Assembly: GCA_950097015.1 (NCBI GenBank) | Contig: CATNEN010000034.1 | Location: 4,248,001 to 4,312,000 of the forward strand | Length of the DNA: 64,000 bases | Direction of reading: 5' to 3' | DNA from: Macrostomum hystrix | Lineage: Eukaryota; Platyhelminthes; Macrostomidae | Shown here: positions 24,532 to 47,867 of the stretch, piece after piece | How positions within the stretch are numbered: position 1 is the stretch's first letter | How the letters are laid out: every line of letters begins with the position of its first letter | The notes under the pieces: model-generated | What the model was told of the DNA's origin: nothing | Seen by the model: only the letters and a program-made list of their open reading frames with translations | Database searches by the model: none | Made by a program: the position numbers and the translations under genes

Positions 24532-27500
24532 ATGGTATGTATTGATTGTGTGCTTTTTGTACATGATTAATTCACATTTTGAAAAAATTTCCTTCCTGTA
24601 CTATGGACTCAGAATATATTTTCGGAATGAATTAAGTATATACATTAGTGTTTCAGTCAGGTCACACTTGTCTTAATTTCAAAATGTAGAATTTCTTGCT
24701 ACTGCTACAGGGATCCTAGACACTTCGCCATCCACTTGAAAGGTAGGACACTTCGTCATCCAGCCAATTGGCATGCTTTAAAGTTTGGTCAGTTCGTCAT
24801 CTACTAAAAACAAGGAATCAAGTTCGTCATCAATAAAGTGAGGGTGTGGTGGTGGGGCAGAGGTGTGAACACACTACACACTCTAAATTTTCAAAAAGAG
24901 GTGTCAAAACTGATTTCATTATAAGAGTTGAAAGATAGGTGCCAACACGATGTGAGGAGGGGTGTTCTGTTCTAACTTTGAAAACTTTTGTTTTATAGAT
25001 GACGAAGTGTCCACAAGTCTAAGTTTCTTCGTCATCCACCCTCTGAGATATTGGACAGATCATCATCTGGATGACGAAGTTGTAAGATGACGAAGAGTCC
25101 AGTTACCCTGCTACAGGGAGCTCCAGTGACATAGTGAGGAGGCAAGAGTTGCCTATATTACATATCACTAAGCAATGCTATAATATTCTTGGCATTGCTA
25201 GCTATTGACTTATGTAACCTGCTAATGATATCTGCTAATTTGAAAAATTGATGCAGTTCTTTTTTATTTGTCTACTGTTGGGATTTCTTTGCAATTCAAG
25301 TTTTTATGTTGCTACCTTATTTTTTCTTAAATAATTATGATAGCCAAATTATTGTTTATTTTTAATTAGTTACTTATATCATTAGCCAAAATATATTTTA
25401 AGATATAACTACTGAGTTCAGTTTCTTAAGAGCTCTTGTTGACTAATAAAAACAAATCTATTTAATTTATTAGACATTTCAGTATTGCTATTAATCAATA
25501 TATAAAATTTAGGTACAAAAAGGCACTGAATAAAATTCAATTTTATTGTAAAAATCCATAAACTGGGTACATATTTAATGAAGACTAAAGAAGCTCACTT
25601 GTCATACCTTATTAATCAAGGTGGCCCCCATCACAGTTCAAATCCTGGTGCTAGGTGATGCTGGCCGCAGTCCCCGCATGCAGCTACATGCTCTGAGCTT
25701 TGCTGATGCTGGCTACCAGGTGACACTTCTTGGCTACGCTGGCTCACCATGCCGCACAGCTGTGGCCAATCATCCTCTGATCAGCGTTGAACGAATTTCT
25801 CAGGCGCCAGCCTGGCTAGACCAACTGCCGACTGTGCTGGCCCAGCCATTGAAACTGCTGACACTGCTTCTGCTACTCTGTTGCAGCTTGTTTGTCCGGC
25901 CGCGCTCCGACATCTTGCTGGTACAGTCGCCACCAGCTGTGCCAGCTCTGCTAGTGGCCTGGGCAGCCTGCAGATTGGGCCGGCGTCAGCTCATTGTGGA
26001 CTGGCACAATTATGGATGGACACTGGCCAGGTGCGATTGGGGCTAAATAATAAGAAATAATAATTGTGGGCAATGGCACATCATTTGGTGACAGTAGACC
26101 AGCCCAGTAGACCAGTAGATCGCCTGCTCGTTTCGCTTACTCCTGACCACACACTCACACAGATACTGTACACAGGCACAGGTACGTCTCTCACTGTGCC
26201 TTGGAAGTTGGCCCTCAAGGGCATAAATTGCACGACAAGCCCCCAAAGCATTCTCTCTGCGGCTGCGCCACAAATAAATGGGGCCTCGCCGCGGAATCCA
26301 ATTTAGGGACCGTGGCGCCAGAGGCAAACGCGTTAACCGTTCTGTCACCAACCCCCGATTGGAGCTGAACTATGTATGGCATAATTTATTCTTTATTCTT
26401 TTGAGTCCAAACCGTAAAGCATATAATTAAAATAGTTAAAATGCTAGACAGGTGAAAATATCTCATAGATTTAGTTTTTAAAACTAGTATCAAATTATAG
26501 TTATTTTTTGTGCAAACCATGCTACTGCCCATAGTAGACTACAAAGACTTTTTTCGTTTAAAAACTTCAGAGCCGGCCGATCTGTCTACCGCAGCTTGGA
26601 GTTGGGATTTGCCTCTCGCTTCCTCGTAGCCGACATGCACCTATGCGTCACCGAGGCGATGCGGCGAGACCTGCTGAACAGTTGGAACATCCGGGCTGTC
26701 GCATTTCACGATAGGCCCAGTCCGGATTTCTCCAGACTCAGCGGCGGCGACAGTCGAGACGCCGCGGCGGCGCATCGCCTGTTTGAGAGGCTTGGCGCCG
26801 CCGGCAGCGGGCCAGTGCCGCAGCTGGCCGACACTCCGCTGACACGGCTTGGCCCCGACGGAGTGGCGCGCTTCCTGCCCATTGGCCCGCAGAGGCCGGC
26901 CCTGCTCGTGTCCAGCACCAGTTGGACAATTGACGAGGACTTTGCGCCGCTGCTGGAGGCCTTAGACAGGTGGGTCGCGGGCTCCACCCGCCATATTGTA
27001 GAGAACGAGAGTAAAGATGGGAAATAAGGGAAGGAAGCGGGAAAGGAAGTAGGATGGGAATTGGGGAGGAAGTAGGATAAGAAATGGGGAAGGAAGTAGG
27101 ATGGGAAATAAGGGCAGGAAGTAGAATGGGAAATAAGGGAAGGAAGTAGGATGGGAAATGGGGAAGGAAGTAGGATGGGAAATAAGGGCAGGAAGTAGAA
27201 TGGGAAATAAGGGAAGGAAGTAGGATGGGAAATGGGGAAGGAAGTAGGATGGGAAATAAGGGCAGGAAGTAGAATGGGAAATAAGGGAAGGAAGTAGGAT
27301 GGGAAATGGGGAAGGAAGTAGGGTGGGAAATGGGGAAGGAAGTAGGATGGGAAATAAGGTAAGGAAGTAGGATGGGAAATAGGGAAGGAAGTTTGGTGGG
27401 AAATGGGGAAGTAATTAGAGGGCTGGATTTGAAAAGTAGTAGTGGAATAGGAAACCATGAATGAGGAGTAGAAGACGCTGTTTTCTTTGCAACGCGCAGA

Positions 27501-28010
27501 TACGACTCCCTGGCCGAGTCCAACCAATCACTGCCGGACCTGCTGTGCGTGGTTACCGGTCGCGGTCCGATGCGCGACTATTACCTGAGCCGGGCCGGGC
27601 CCTGGCGCTCAGTTCGCCTTGCCTCGGCCTGGCTTGAGCCGGCCGACTATCCCGCCCTGCTGGCCGCGGCCGATCTTGGCGTCAGCCTGCACACTAGCAG
27701 CAGCGGCCTGGACCTGCCGATGAAGGTGGTGGACATGTTCGGCTGCGGCCTGCCAGTGTGCGCTCTGAACTTCCCGGCTATTGGCGAATTGGTCAAGAAT
27801 GGTGTCAATGGTCTGCTGTTCGACAATGGGGAACAGCTGACCGGTATGCTGGTTAGACTGCTGGCTACTGGCCAATCAGATGGCGAGTCCGGAGAGACAC
27901 CGGAGTTAAAGAGGCTGCGCCGGGGCGCCAGGGAGGCTTTCAAAGCCGATAATTTTGTTAAAGCTTGGCGGCGCATTGTGCGCCCGGCTCTGCGAAGGGC
28001 TGGGTTTTGA
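24532..28010 (+). CDS. ALG1: Chitobiosyldiphosphodolichol beta-mannosyltransferase
   Basis: Exons at 25621-26030, 26571-26969 and 27500-28010 join in phase and give 439 codons of ALG1 sequence. Human ALG1 has 464 residues. ALG1 (glycosyltransferase family 33) adds the first mannose to GlcNAc2-PP-dolichol on the cytosolic face of the ER. Visible motifs are VLGDAGRSPRMQLHALSFA, DWHNYGWT, HLCVTEAMRRDL, LLVSSTSWTIDEDF and SSGLDLPMKVVDMFGCGLPV. The long exon begins with GTG right after an AG, and no in-frame ATG precedes it before a stop. The simplest solution is a first exon ending ATG|GTATGT at 24532-24534, which supplies only the start codon in phase 0. This is inferred. The N-terminal membrane anchor of other ALG1 proteins is then missing, though a hydrophobic stretch (LKLLTLLLLLCCSLFV) remains. 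Confidence 0.9.
24702..25119. mobile_element. Unclassified non-autonomous insertion with 12-bp flanking repeats
   Basis: CTGCTACAGGGA occurs at 24702-24713 and again at 25108-25119, flanking 394 bp. Inside, the motif CTTCGTCATCC and close variants occur about four times near the left end. Near the right end copies of the motif lie in both orientations, mostly the inverted form GGATGACGAAG. The layout of clustered subterminal repeats in opposite orientation with a target-site-like duplication fits a non-autonomous DNA transposon. No coding sequence is present and I cannot assign a superfamily. It lies in the inferred first intron of ALG1. Confidence 0.65.
26048..26355 (-). mobile_element. SINE family 1 (antisense) in ALG1 intron
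   Basis: Antisense copy with an AAT-rich tail at the left and the tRNA-like head (B-box GGATTC region, AACGCGTTAACCGTTCTG) at the right. CGATTGGGGCTAAA at 26034-26047 and CGATTGGAGCTGAA at 26356-26369 form a 14 bp target duplication with two mismatches. The left copy begins four bases inside the intron, next to the ALG1 splice donor. Confidence 0.85.
27010..27415. repeat. Minisatellite in the last ALG1 intron
   Basis: Purine-rich copies of about 24-25 bp built on GGAAGTAGGATGGGAAAT. A higher-order block of about 73 bp, marked by GGGCAGGAAGTAGAATGGG, recurs at about 27111, 27184 and 27257. The host intron is 26970-27499. Confidence 0.93.
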
Positions 28011-28077
28011 TTAATTACTGATTTGATTGTCGTTTCTGCTTTTAGTTTCAAGTTCATTAGTTTCATTTCCCTAGCCA

Positions 28078-28655
28078 TTGGGTAGCCATTTCCAACTATC
28101 AATGTGCCATTCCCAACTATCAATGTGCCATTCCCAACTATGAAGGTGCCATTTCCAACTATCAAGGGGCTATTTCCAAATATCAATGTGCCATTTCCAA
28201 CTATCAAGGTGCCATTCCCAACTATCAATGTGTCATTTCCAACTATCATGGTGCCATTCCCAACTATCAATGTGCCATTTCCAACTATCAAGGTGCCATT
28301 TCCAACTATCAAGGCGCTATTTCCAACTATCAAGGTGCCATTTCCAACTATCAAGGTGCCATTTCCAACTATCAAGGCGTCATTTCCAACTATCAAGGCG
28401 CCATTTCCAACTATCAAGGGGCTATTTCCAAATATCAATGTGCTATTTCCAACTATCAAGGTGCCATTTCCAACTATCAAGGCGCCATTTCCAACTATCA
28501 ATGTGCCATTCCCAACTATCAAGGTGCCATTTCCAACTATCAAGGTGCCATTTCCGACTATCAATGTGCCATTCCCAACTATCAAGGTGCCATTTCCAAC
28601 TATCAAGGTGCCATTTCCGACTATCAAAGTACCATTTCCAATTTTAAATGGTGCC
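28078..28655. repeat. 21-bp minisatellite just behind the ALG1 stop codon
   Basis: About 27 copies of a 21 bp unit with core CTATCAAGGTGCCATTTCCA, varying between AATGTG, AAGGTG, AAGGCG and AAGGGG. It starts about 68 bases after the ALG1 stop, so it may be transcribed as 3'UTR. The unit is a multiple of three and stays open on both strands, producing spurious repeat peptides. Confidence 0.95.
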
Positions 28656-30650
28656 GTTCAAACTAATAAAATACAATCTCAAACAATCAAAGTGCCATTT
28701 CAAACTGTTTCCTAGGATTTATTCGTCAGCGTTAAGCTGCTGTTATTGAAGATGTACGTTTTGTTGAATTAAATGGTAATTATATGTCTAGTCTATCTGA
28801 ATTGCGTTGTCTGATAATTTTATCATTCTAATTTGATTTCAATAATAATGTGTCAGGGCTTCCATTGTTACTGCAAAGTGAAAATGCTGTGTTGGCTACT
28901 TATTTCACATGACAGTAGCATGTGAAACATTTTCTGTCTAAATTTAGAATAATCATTAAAATATGTTTACATTCGTTACACATTGGTACTTGTTCGTACT
29001 GCTTTTGCATTATATCTATTAAGCTTTACTGGTAGTTTGTCTTCTAAGTCAATAAATAAATGTTTATTTGCAGTCATACGTTTAAACCGTTTTGTATGCG
29101 CAAATTATAAAATTATATGATAATAATTGATTACATTTGCCGCAATTGGGCCAGATGTGCAGTCGACAGCACAGCCGCAGCTATTGCTGTTAATCGGATA
29201 CATTCTGTGCTGTATTTTGTTTGCTGGATTAATATAAAATATTGATTAGCTTTTATTTCAATGCATTGGCTATCAGATTTCTGCCTTAGATTGGCAAGAA
29301 GACATCAAAGGCCATGGATGACAGGTTTTGCCTCCGAATCCACCCTGATAAACCTAAAGCTAAACCTTAGTACGGCCCACCTGTGTACTCGCGTACGCTC
29401 AAAGTATTAGCATTTATCTGCGTCTCAACCGCAGGCCCTACTCGTAATGCCGTCTGCCTGGAGACAGGAGAGAGTAAAGAGAATACGATGGGACTCATCA
29501 ACCCCTTTTCCTCGCCGTGTCTCTCTCCTCTCGACTATATTACATTGAACTTGATGTGCATGGCCCGGCCTCATGCTTGAGACCTGTATGATGTACCAAA
29601 TTAGTGGCAGTTTATTTTTCGAAAGGGAGTACTTTAGGACTTGCTGCAATACGTGTCCTATGTCTATAGTTCAAACACTGCACAGAATGTGAATTAAAGT
29701 GCGTTCATCATACACATGCATAGCATTTGACAAAACGATATTGATGTCTTTACAGTTCCTTGCAAAGTTCTGTGACCTCTGTTCTGGTTCTTTATGATCG
29801 TTTAAATGATGTTCTCTTTTAAAATAAAAGGCTTTTATTTGAAACACAATAGTTGTGAAAATATATAAATTGCTTTCAATTGTTATCTATGTTTAAGAAG
29901 TATTTTCCGTGGCGATAAATTTTTTATATCATTCTTAAACAAAAAACCGGAACCTAACGCCAGAAAGCAATGAAACTCAAAATAAGAACAAAGTAAGAGT
30001 GGTTATTATGGCCTCGCCGCGGAATCGAGCTCAGGGACCTTGGTGCGAGAGGCATGGAAACACGTTGGCATGCAAACACGTTAAACCACTCTGCCGCAGC
30101 CAGTTCATGGACTGTGGATCAAGGGCCATCACGCCCACCCGAATCCTTATCCCATGCAGTTGTTGCTTGCGCCAATTTTACAGCATGAGAAAACTCAAGC
30201 AATGGGAAAATTGGCAAAATATGTTTTCCTTGGTTGGGATTACCATTTTGGGATTCGAAGATTTAGATTCCTACCACTGGGCCTACAGGCTACCAGCCTA
30301 CTTCAACAGTAACCAATTAATCTTTAGTTTCCAATGTCTTGGATTTCTTAAAAATGATTTCCCTTTCTCTCACCCTGAAGCAATCAGCCTGAAGAAATTG
30401 CCTCCGAAGAGGGTCTCTTAAGCCTTTGAGATTTGCTTGGAAGATGTAGGGAAACGAAAAAGTTTGAGATGTAAATAAAATTGTGCTTTAGCCGTTCTGT
30501 GATGATTCGTGTCGTCTGTGTCCGAGCGAGGGAGGAAGATTAGAGCAGCAAATTCTTTGATATAGCTCCCCTAAATCCACTAATCCCACTGCTTTGCCCA
30601 CCCCAGCCTCTTTTTTACTCAAGCTCTTTTCTGTTCTCATCACGCAGCAG
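28656..30650. other. Intergenic region between ALG1 and the Kelch gene
   Basis: No gene is supported. Bases about 29147-29190 (GGGCCAGATGTGCAGTCG onward) match the body of SINE family 2 in antisense. Bases about 30008-30095 match the head of SINE family 1 in antisense (CCTCGCCGCGGAATCGAGC). The rest is AT-rich and unremarkable. Confidence 0.45.
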
Positions 30651-30694
30651 TATATAGTAGCTGGGCTGCCGACTTCCGCACTGAGCTCTCAGTT
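30651..30694 (+). promoter_or_regulatory. Possible core promoter of the Kelch gene
   Basis: TATATA at 30651-30656 is followed 25-40 bases later by pyrimidine/CA-type initiator-like sequence (CGCACTGAG, CTCAGTT). It lies about 540 bases upstream of the first ATG of the KLHL8-like gene, in a locally GC-richer stretch. This is a sequence resemblance only. Confidence 0.3.
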
Positions 30695-31189
30695 GCCAAA
30701 CAGGCATTATTACCTTTGTGCTCTCTCCCTCTTAAACATTTGTAAACTCCCCTCACTTCCCGCAGGAAACACAAGCAGGCAGCTCCCGTTGTGTAATTGG
30801 TCGTGCTTCGATCACTTTTTTTCGCTGTATTTCACCATCGCTTCGCTGCATTTTGCCCATTTCTATCCCGTCCTCCTCCCCCCACTCTCTCTCCGCGCCT
30901 GTGTCCCGTGCTCAGTAGTGGGGCCAGGCCCGACCAGCCAGTCCGCTCGCGTTCGCAATGCCACAACCCCCTGCCCAGCAACCCCCAACGCACACAAGGA
31001 AGGGACGGAGGAACAAAATAGGCACCCACATGCCTACAGCGGGCGGCCCTTTCAGTGTCCCCTCTCTGCGGAGCTACAACGCAGACTCGCTGCGGATATA
31101 CTGACGGAATAACCTAGGCGATCGACTCAGTCATTGACAAAGACATTCTGGATTGCAGGCTGACAAGCTAGAGACAGAGCAAAGTGAGC

Positions 31190-44070
<12,881 letters not shown>

Positions 44071-44081
<11 letters not shown>

Positions 44082-44168
44082 TTGATAGATTGATTGGTTG
44101 ATGAATTCACTGACTGATAGATTGATTGATGGATGGATAGATTGATTGATGGGTGGATGGATTGATGG
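44071..44168. repeat. GATT/GATG microsatellite spanning the KLHL8 stop codon
   Basis: Tandem GATT, GATA and GATG tetramers start within the last codons of the Kelch gene and continue about 85 bases beyond. The TGA stop at 44079-44081 is part of the repeat. Confidence 0.9.
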
Positions 44169-45654
44169 ATTGATGTATTTCTCTGTTTACCCTAGTGTTC
44201 AAATGCAGAAAAGATCTTATTGACTAATGTATTATAACAAACTAAATTATTTCATCAGATTTTTTTAGTACATTCAATTACTTTGCTTAGCACACTACTT
44301 TCAATAGCGAAATGCGAAAATTTCGTGACTTTTAGGTTTTTGTTCACGGCGGCATTTCTCGTCAACATTTTTCTCAATTATTCGATTTTTCATTTTTCAT
44401 AGAAGTTGCTTAGCTGTGCAATTTTTATTAATGTTGAACTCTAAAATGTAAAAATAAATATCTGAAAATTGTTCTACTAAATTTAAATTCAATAAGCCGA
44501 CACCTTTCTATAATTAGATGTTTTTCACCTGTCGTGGGCACAACTCACTACCCAGGTATTTGACCTTGCTCAAATAATGCAGCTCTGATGGTGCCGCACA
44601 GTTCTCTCACCTGTTTCCTGGCATTTCTTGCATGGAACTGCTGTCACACACTAGTTATAGTCCCGTTTCCTGCTGCTTTCTGCAACTCTGCAACTCGGGG
44701 TCAGGGCCTCAACATCTCAAAGACCTCTGCGGAAACTCGAAAGAGAGCTTTGGATAGAGGGGAGCATTGTGAGGGGATAAAACAGGGGCAGGTGCCGAAG
44801 GGATGGATACACCAGTCTCCAATTTTGCTCCTGTGGGTCACGCAACTTGAAAACTTTCTCACAATCGGTTTGATACAGCTGGCTGTATTGAAAATATTCA
44901 GCTTTTGTCTTTAAAATCTGATTTCCCTAATACGATAAATTATAACAAATCTCAGTCGACAAAAATAATTATTGTGGGTAAGAATTGCTTCGATCTTTTT
45001 CAAATTTCGATTGCTTTGAAAATTGGAAACATGAGTGAAATATTGTTTTCCTTCTGTCACATGCTCGGTTGACAGCGTGTGTGGCTACGAAGACTGGGTG
45101 TTAACTGTCTGGAAAGAGAGATAAGAAATCGTTTCCCTGACCAGCCAGGGATTATCTGCCAGATCAGAGCGCGACAATGTTCCCAAACGACTCAAACGTT
45201 CTCAACAGGCGAAGGGTGGAGAGGAACATTGTCAAAAAGGGGATTTCTAGCGACAGGAGCGGCTATCTGCTGTGTTAATCTGGGCGCGGATATAAAGCGT
45301 TGAAGGTCTATATCCTTCCTTATAGAGGAACTGATCGCCCCCGGAAAGCCGCAATCCTGACTCGCTGAGCACAGATGGCCGGACTAGCCTCGCCGTGACA
45401 GTCGCCGCAGCCCCCTAGAGCCATTACAAACAAAAACAATGATTTTGCGCTGAGAGAAATGTACTTCATCCAGCCTAGTTGACTTGTCCTCAAGGCCTAC
45501 TCTTTGAAGGCGCAGAGTCATTAATTTGCCGAGCTTGCTGCAGTACCCTTTCATTTCAATGTGCCCACAGTCGTATCTGATTGCAGGAGAAGCACCCTTA
45601 TGAGCATTTTACTTGCGATCATTGCAAGATCTAGAATCGAAGGAGAAATCCTGC
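44169..45654. other. Spacer behind the Kelch gene, no gene seen
   Basis: AT-rich to about 44520, then mixed composition. Open frames at 44588-44914 and 45079-45303 have no recognisable product. The first few hundred bases should include the KLHL8 3'UTR. Confidence 0.35.
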
Positions 45655-46252
45655 ATAAAATCGCAGCAGGAGCCTTATCTAGAATCGCAGCAGGAGCCTT
45701 ATCTAGAATCGCAGCAGGAGCCTTATCTAGAATCGCAGCAGGAGCCTTATCTAGAATCGCAACAGTAGCCTTATCTAGAATCGTAGCAGGAACTTTATCT
45801 AGAATCGTAGCAGGAGCCTTATCTAGAATCGAAGTAGGAACTTTATCTAGAATCGTAGCAGTAGCCTTATCTAGAATCGTAGCAGGATATATATCTAGAA
45901 TCGCAGCAGGATATATATCTAGAATCGCAGCAGGATATATATCTAGAATCGTAGCAGGATATATATCTAGAATCGCAGCAGGATATATATCTAGAATCGC
46001 AGCAGGATATATATCTAGAATCGCAGCAGGATATATATCTAGAATAGCAGCAGGATATATATCTAGAATCGTAGCAGGATATATATCTAGAATCGCAGCA
46101 GGATATATATCTAGAATAGCAGCAAGAACTGTCCCTAGAATCGCAGCAGGAACTGTCCCTAGAATCGCAGCAGGAACTGTCCCTAGAATCGCAGCAGGAA
46201 CTGTCCCTAGAATCGCAGCAGGAACTGTCCCTAGAATCGCAGCAGGCGATGT
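45655..46252. repeat. 24-bp minisatellite in three homogenised blocks
   Basis: Twenty-five copies share AGAATCGCAGCAGGA, but the other 9 bases change in blocks: GCCTTATCT on the left, TATATATCT in the middle and ACTGTCCCT on the right. The array lies between the convergent KLHL8-like and GPCR genes. The 24 bp period keeps a plus-strand frame open, which is not a gene. Confidence 0.95.
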
Positions 46253-47867
46253 ATAATTCTGAAAACATACAGTGTTTATGCATTTGTGATTACAAGTTTC
46301 CTGTCTGTCACCTCAATGCAGCCTAATTAAGCTTAATATATTTGTGTTCATTTGCAAACAAGCTATGAAACAAAAAGTCACACAAAATGTTTTTCCAAGA
46401 CTTTCGCTTCTACTAGAAATGCTGGCCAAACCGGACTTGCCAGGGTCCCCTGACAACAGGCAGTTTCACTAATTACGAGCCCAATTTTCTTGTCTCCTGA
46501 CAACTGATGGCAAGGGCTTCATTAAGCTTTGCAGACTTTTGATTATAAAGTTATAACATCAGATTTGAGTATCCTCCATCCAATTTAAACTAGGATTAAA
46601 GCTAGTTAGAGGATCTTTAGTCCGGCACACATAGATCTGTACCGCTCGCATGTCGTCTAATTAAACCAACCACGCTTGTTAGCAAATTAATTTCAATATC
46701 TGATAAAGACTTTAAAGTTTTATCAAGCTGGCGGCATACAACAGTGACGCAAAAACTTCTATTTTTAGATGCTTTATCGTTAGTTTGTATAATTTACAAT
46801 TACAAAAGCTACAATGAGAAGCAGCAAAAACAATTCACTGTCTTCGCTCACTGTCAGATATGATAAGCGGGAGACACAAAATCGATGCACACTTTTATGG
46901 GTAGAGTGGAGAATCGCTTCGAGGGGTGACAATAGTTTGGATGACGCAAAACGATTGACTTTGACCTTCGAAATTCTATTGGCTACAGTCAGTCACGTGA
47001 CTGGGGCTGGGGTGGGTTAAATGTGGGGTTCGCCAGCCAAACGGACATCACATGACTAGACAGAGCCAATCGGGCCGGGTGATTCCCAAGGCCATCCTAA
47101 ACTTGTTCTAAATATAGGAACGGCGCGAAAGCTCCTTCAGTCAATTAAATTATACAAAAAAGACACTGTCAAACACCCGAACCTTATCTTGGATTCTAAA
47201 GAATGTTTATGTTTAAAAAAATTGCAACAAACAAACAATCACAAAACTAATAAGGAGCCCTCATGTGAGTTTACGCTCGTAAGAGGATGCAATAGCCAAA
47301 AATAAGATGCGAAACAGCAAAAAACTCAATTAGCTCGTGCTTGGATTATAGACAAATTTATATATTGCGCGAAAAATAAATTCGGAAATTTACTCTCCTT
47401 TGAAGTGCAAAGTAGAGCAAACAAACAAATCTTTGAGATTTTGTATTGTTAGATTGTCACCACACAAAAGCCAACGCATGGATAGTTTACGAGTGATGCA
47501 TTTTTATTAGCAAAACAACTGTGACGACTTTAAAAACATGCCTTTGCGATTTTGAATAGAAGGAAAAAATCTGGGTCCATCGATTCGCTTAAATTAATTT
47601 TTCACTGCCGAGACACAAAATATCTGAAATCTAAAGCATTTGTGCACAAACAAGTTCAATGGTCTATTTTGTTTTAACTTTACGAATTACGAAGTACACA
47701 GTTAAAAAATAACAAAAAATGAGTGCTTATCTCCGAGATTGTTCCGATGGTAGAACTTAAATCGGACACGTTTAGTTCATATCTAATCGATATCCAATCG
47801 ATATCTAGTCGTTCAAAAGTAATCAAAATTCCAATCAATGCTCTTCTGATCGAGTTTCAGTCTTAAT
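46253..47867. other. Spacer behind the GPCR gene, no gene seen
   Basis: AT-rich sequence with no array and no recognisable coding segment. The part nearest 47867 should contain the 3'UTR of the minus-strand GPCR. Confidence 0.4.

Noticed and set aside
30594-31112. 172-residue plus-strand frame upstream of the Kelch gene
   Set aside because: It overlaps the probable promoter and 5'UTR region and has no domain resemblance.
44588-45303. Two plus-strand frames of 108 and 74 residues
   Set aside because: No recognisable motifs, and codon use differs from the real GC-rich exons of the window.
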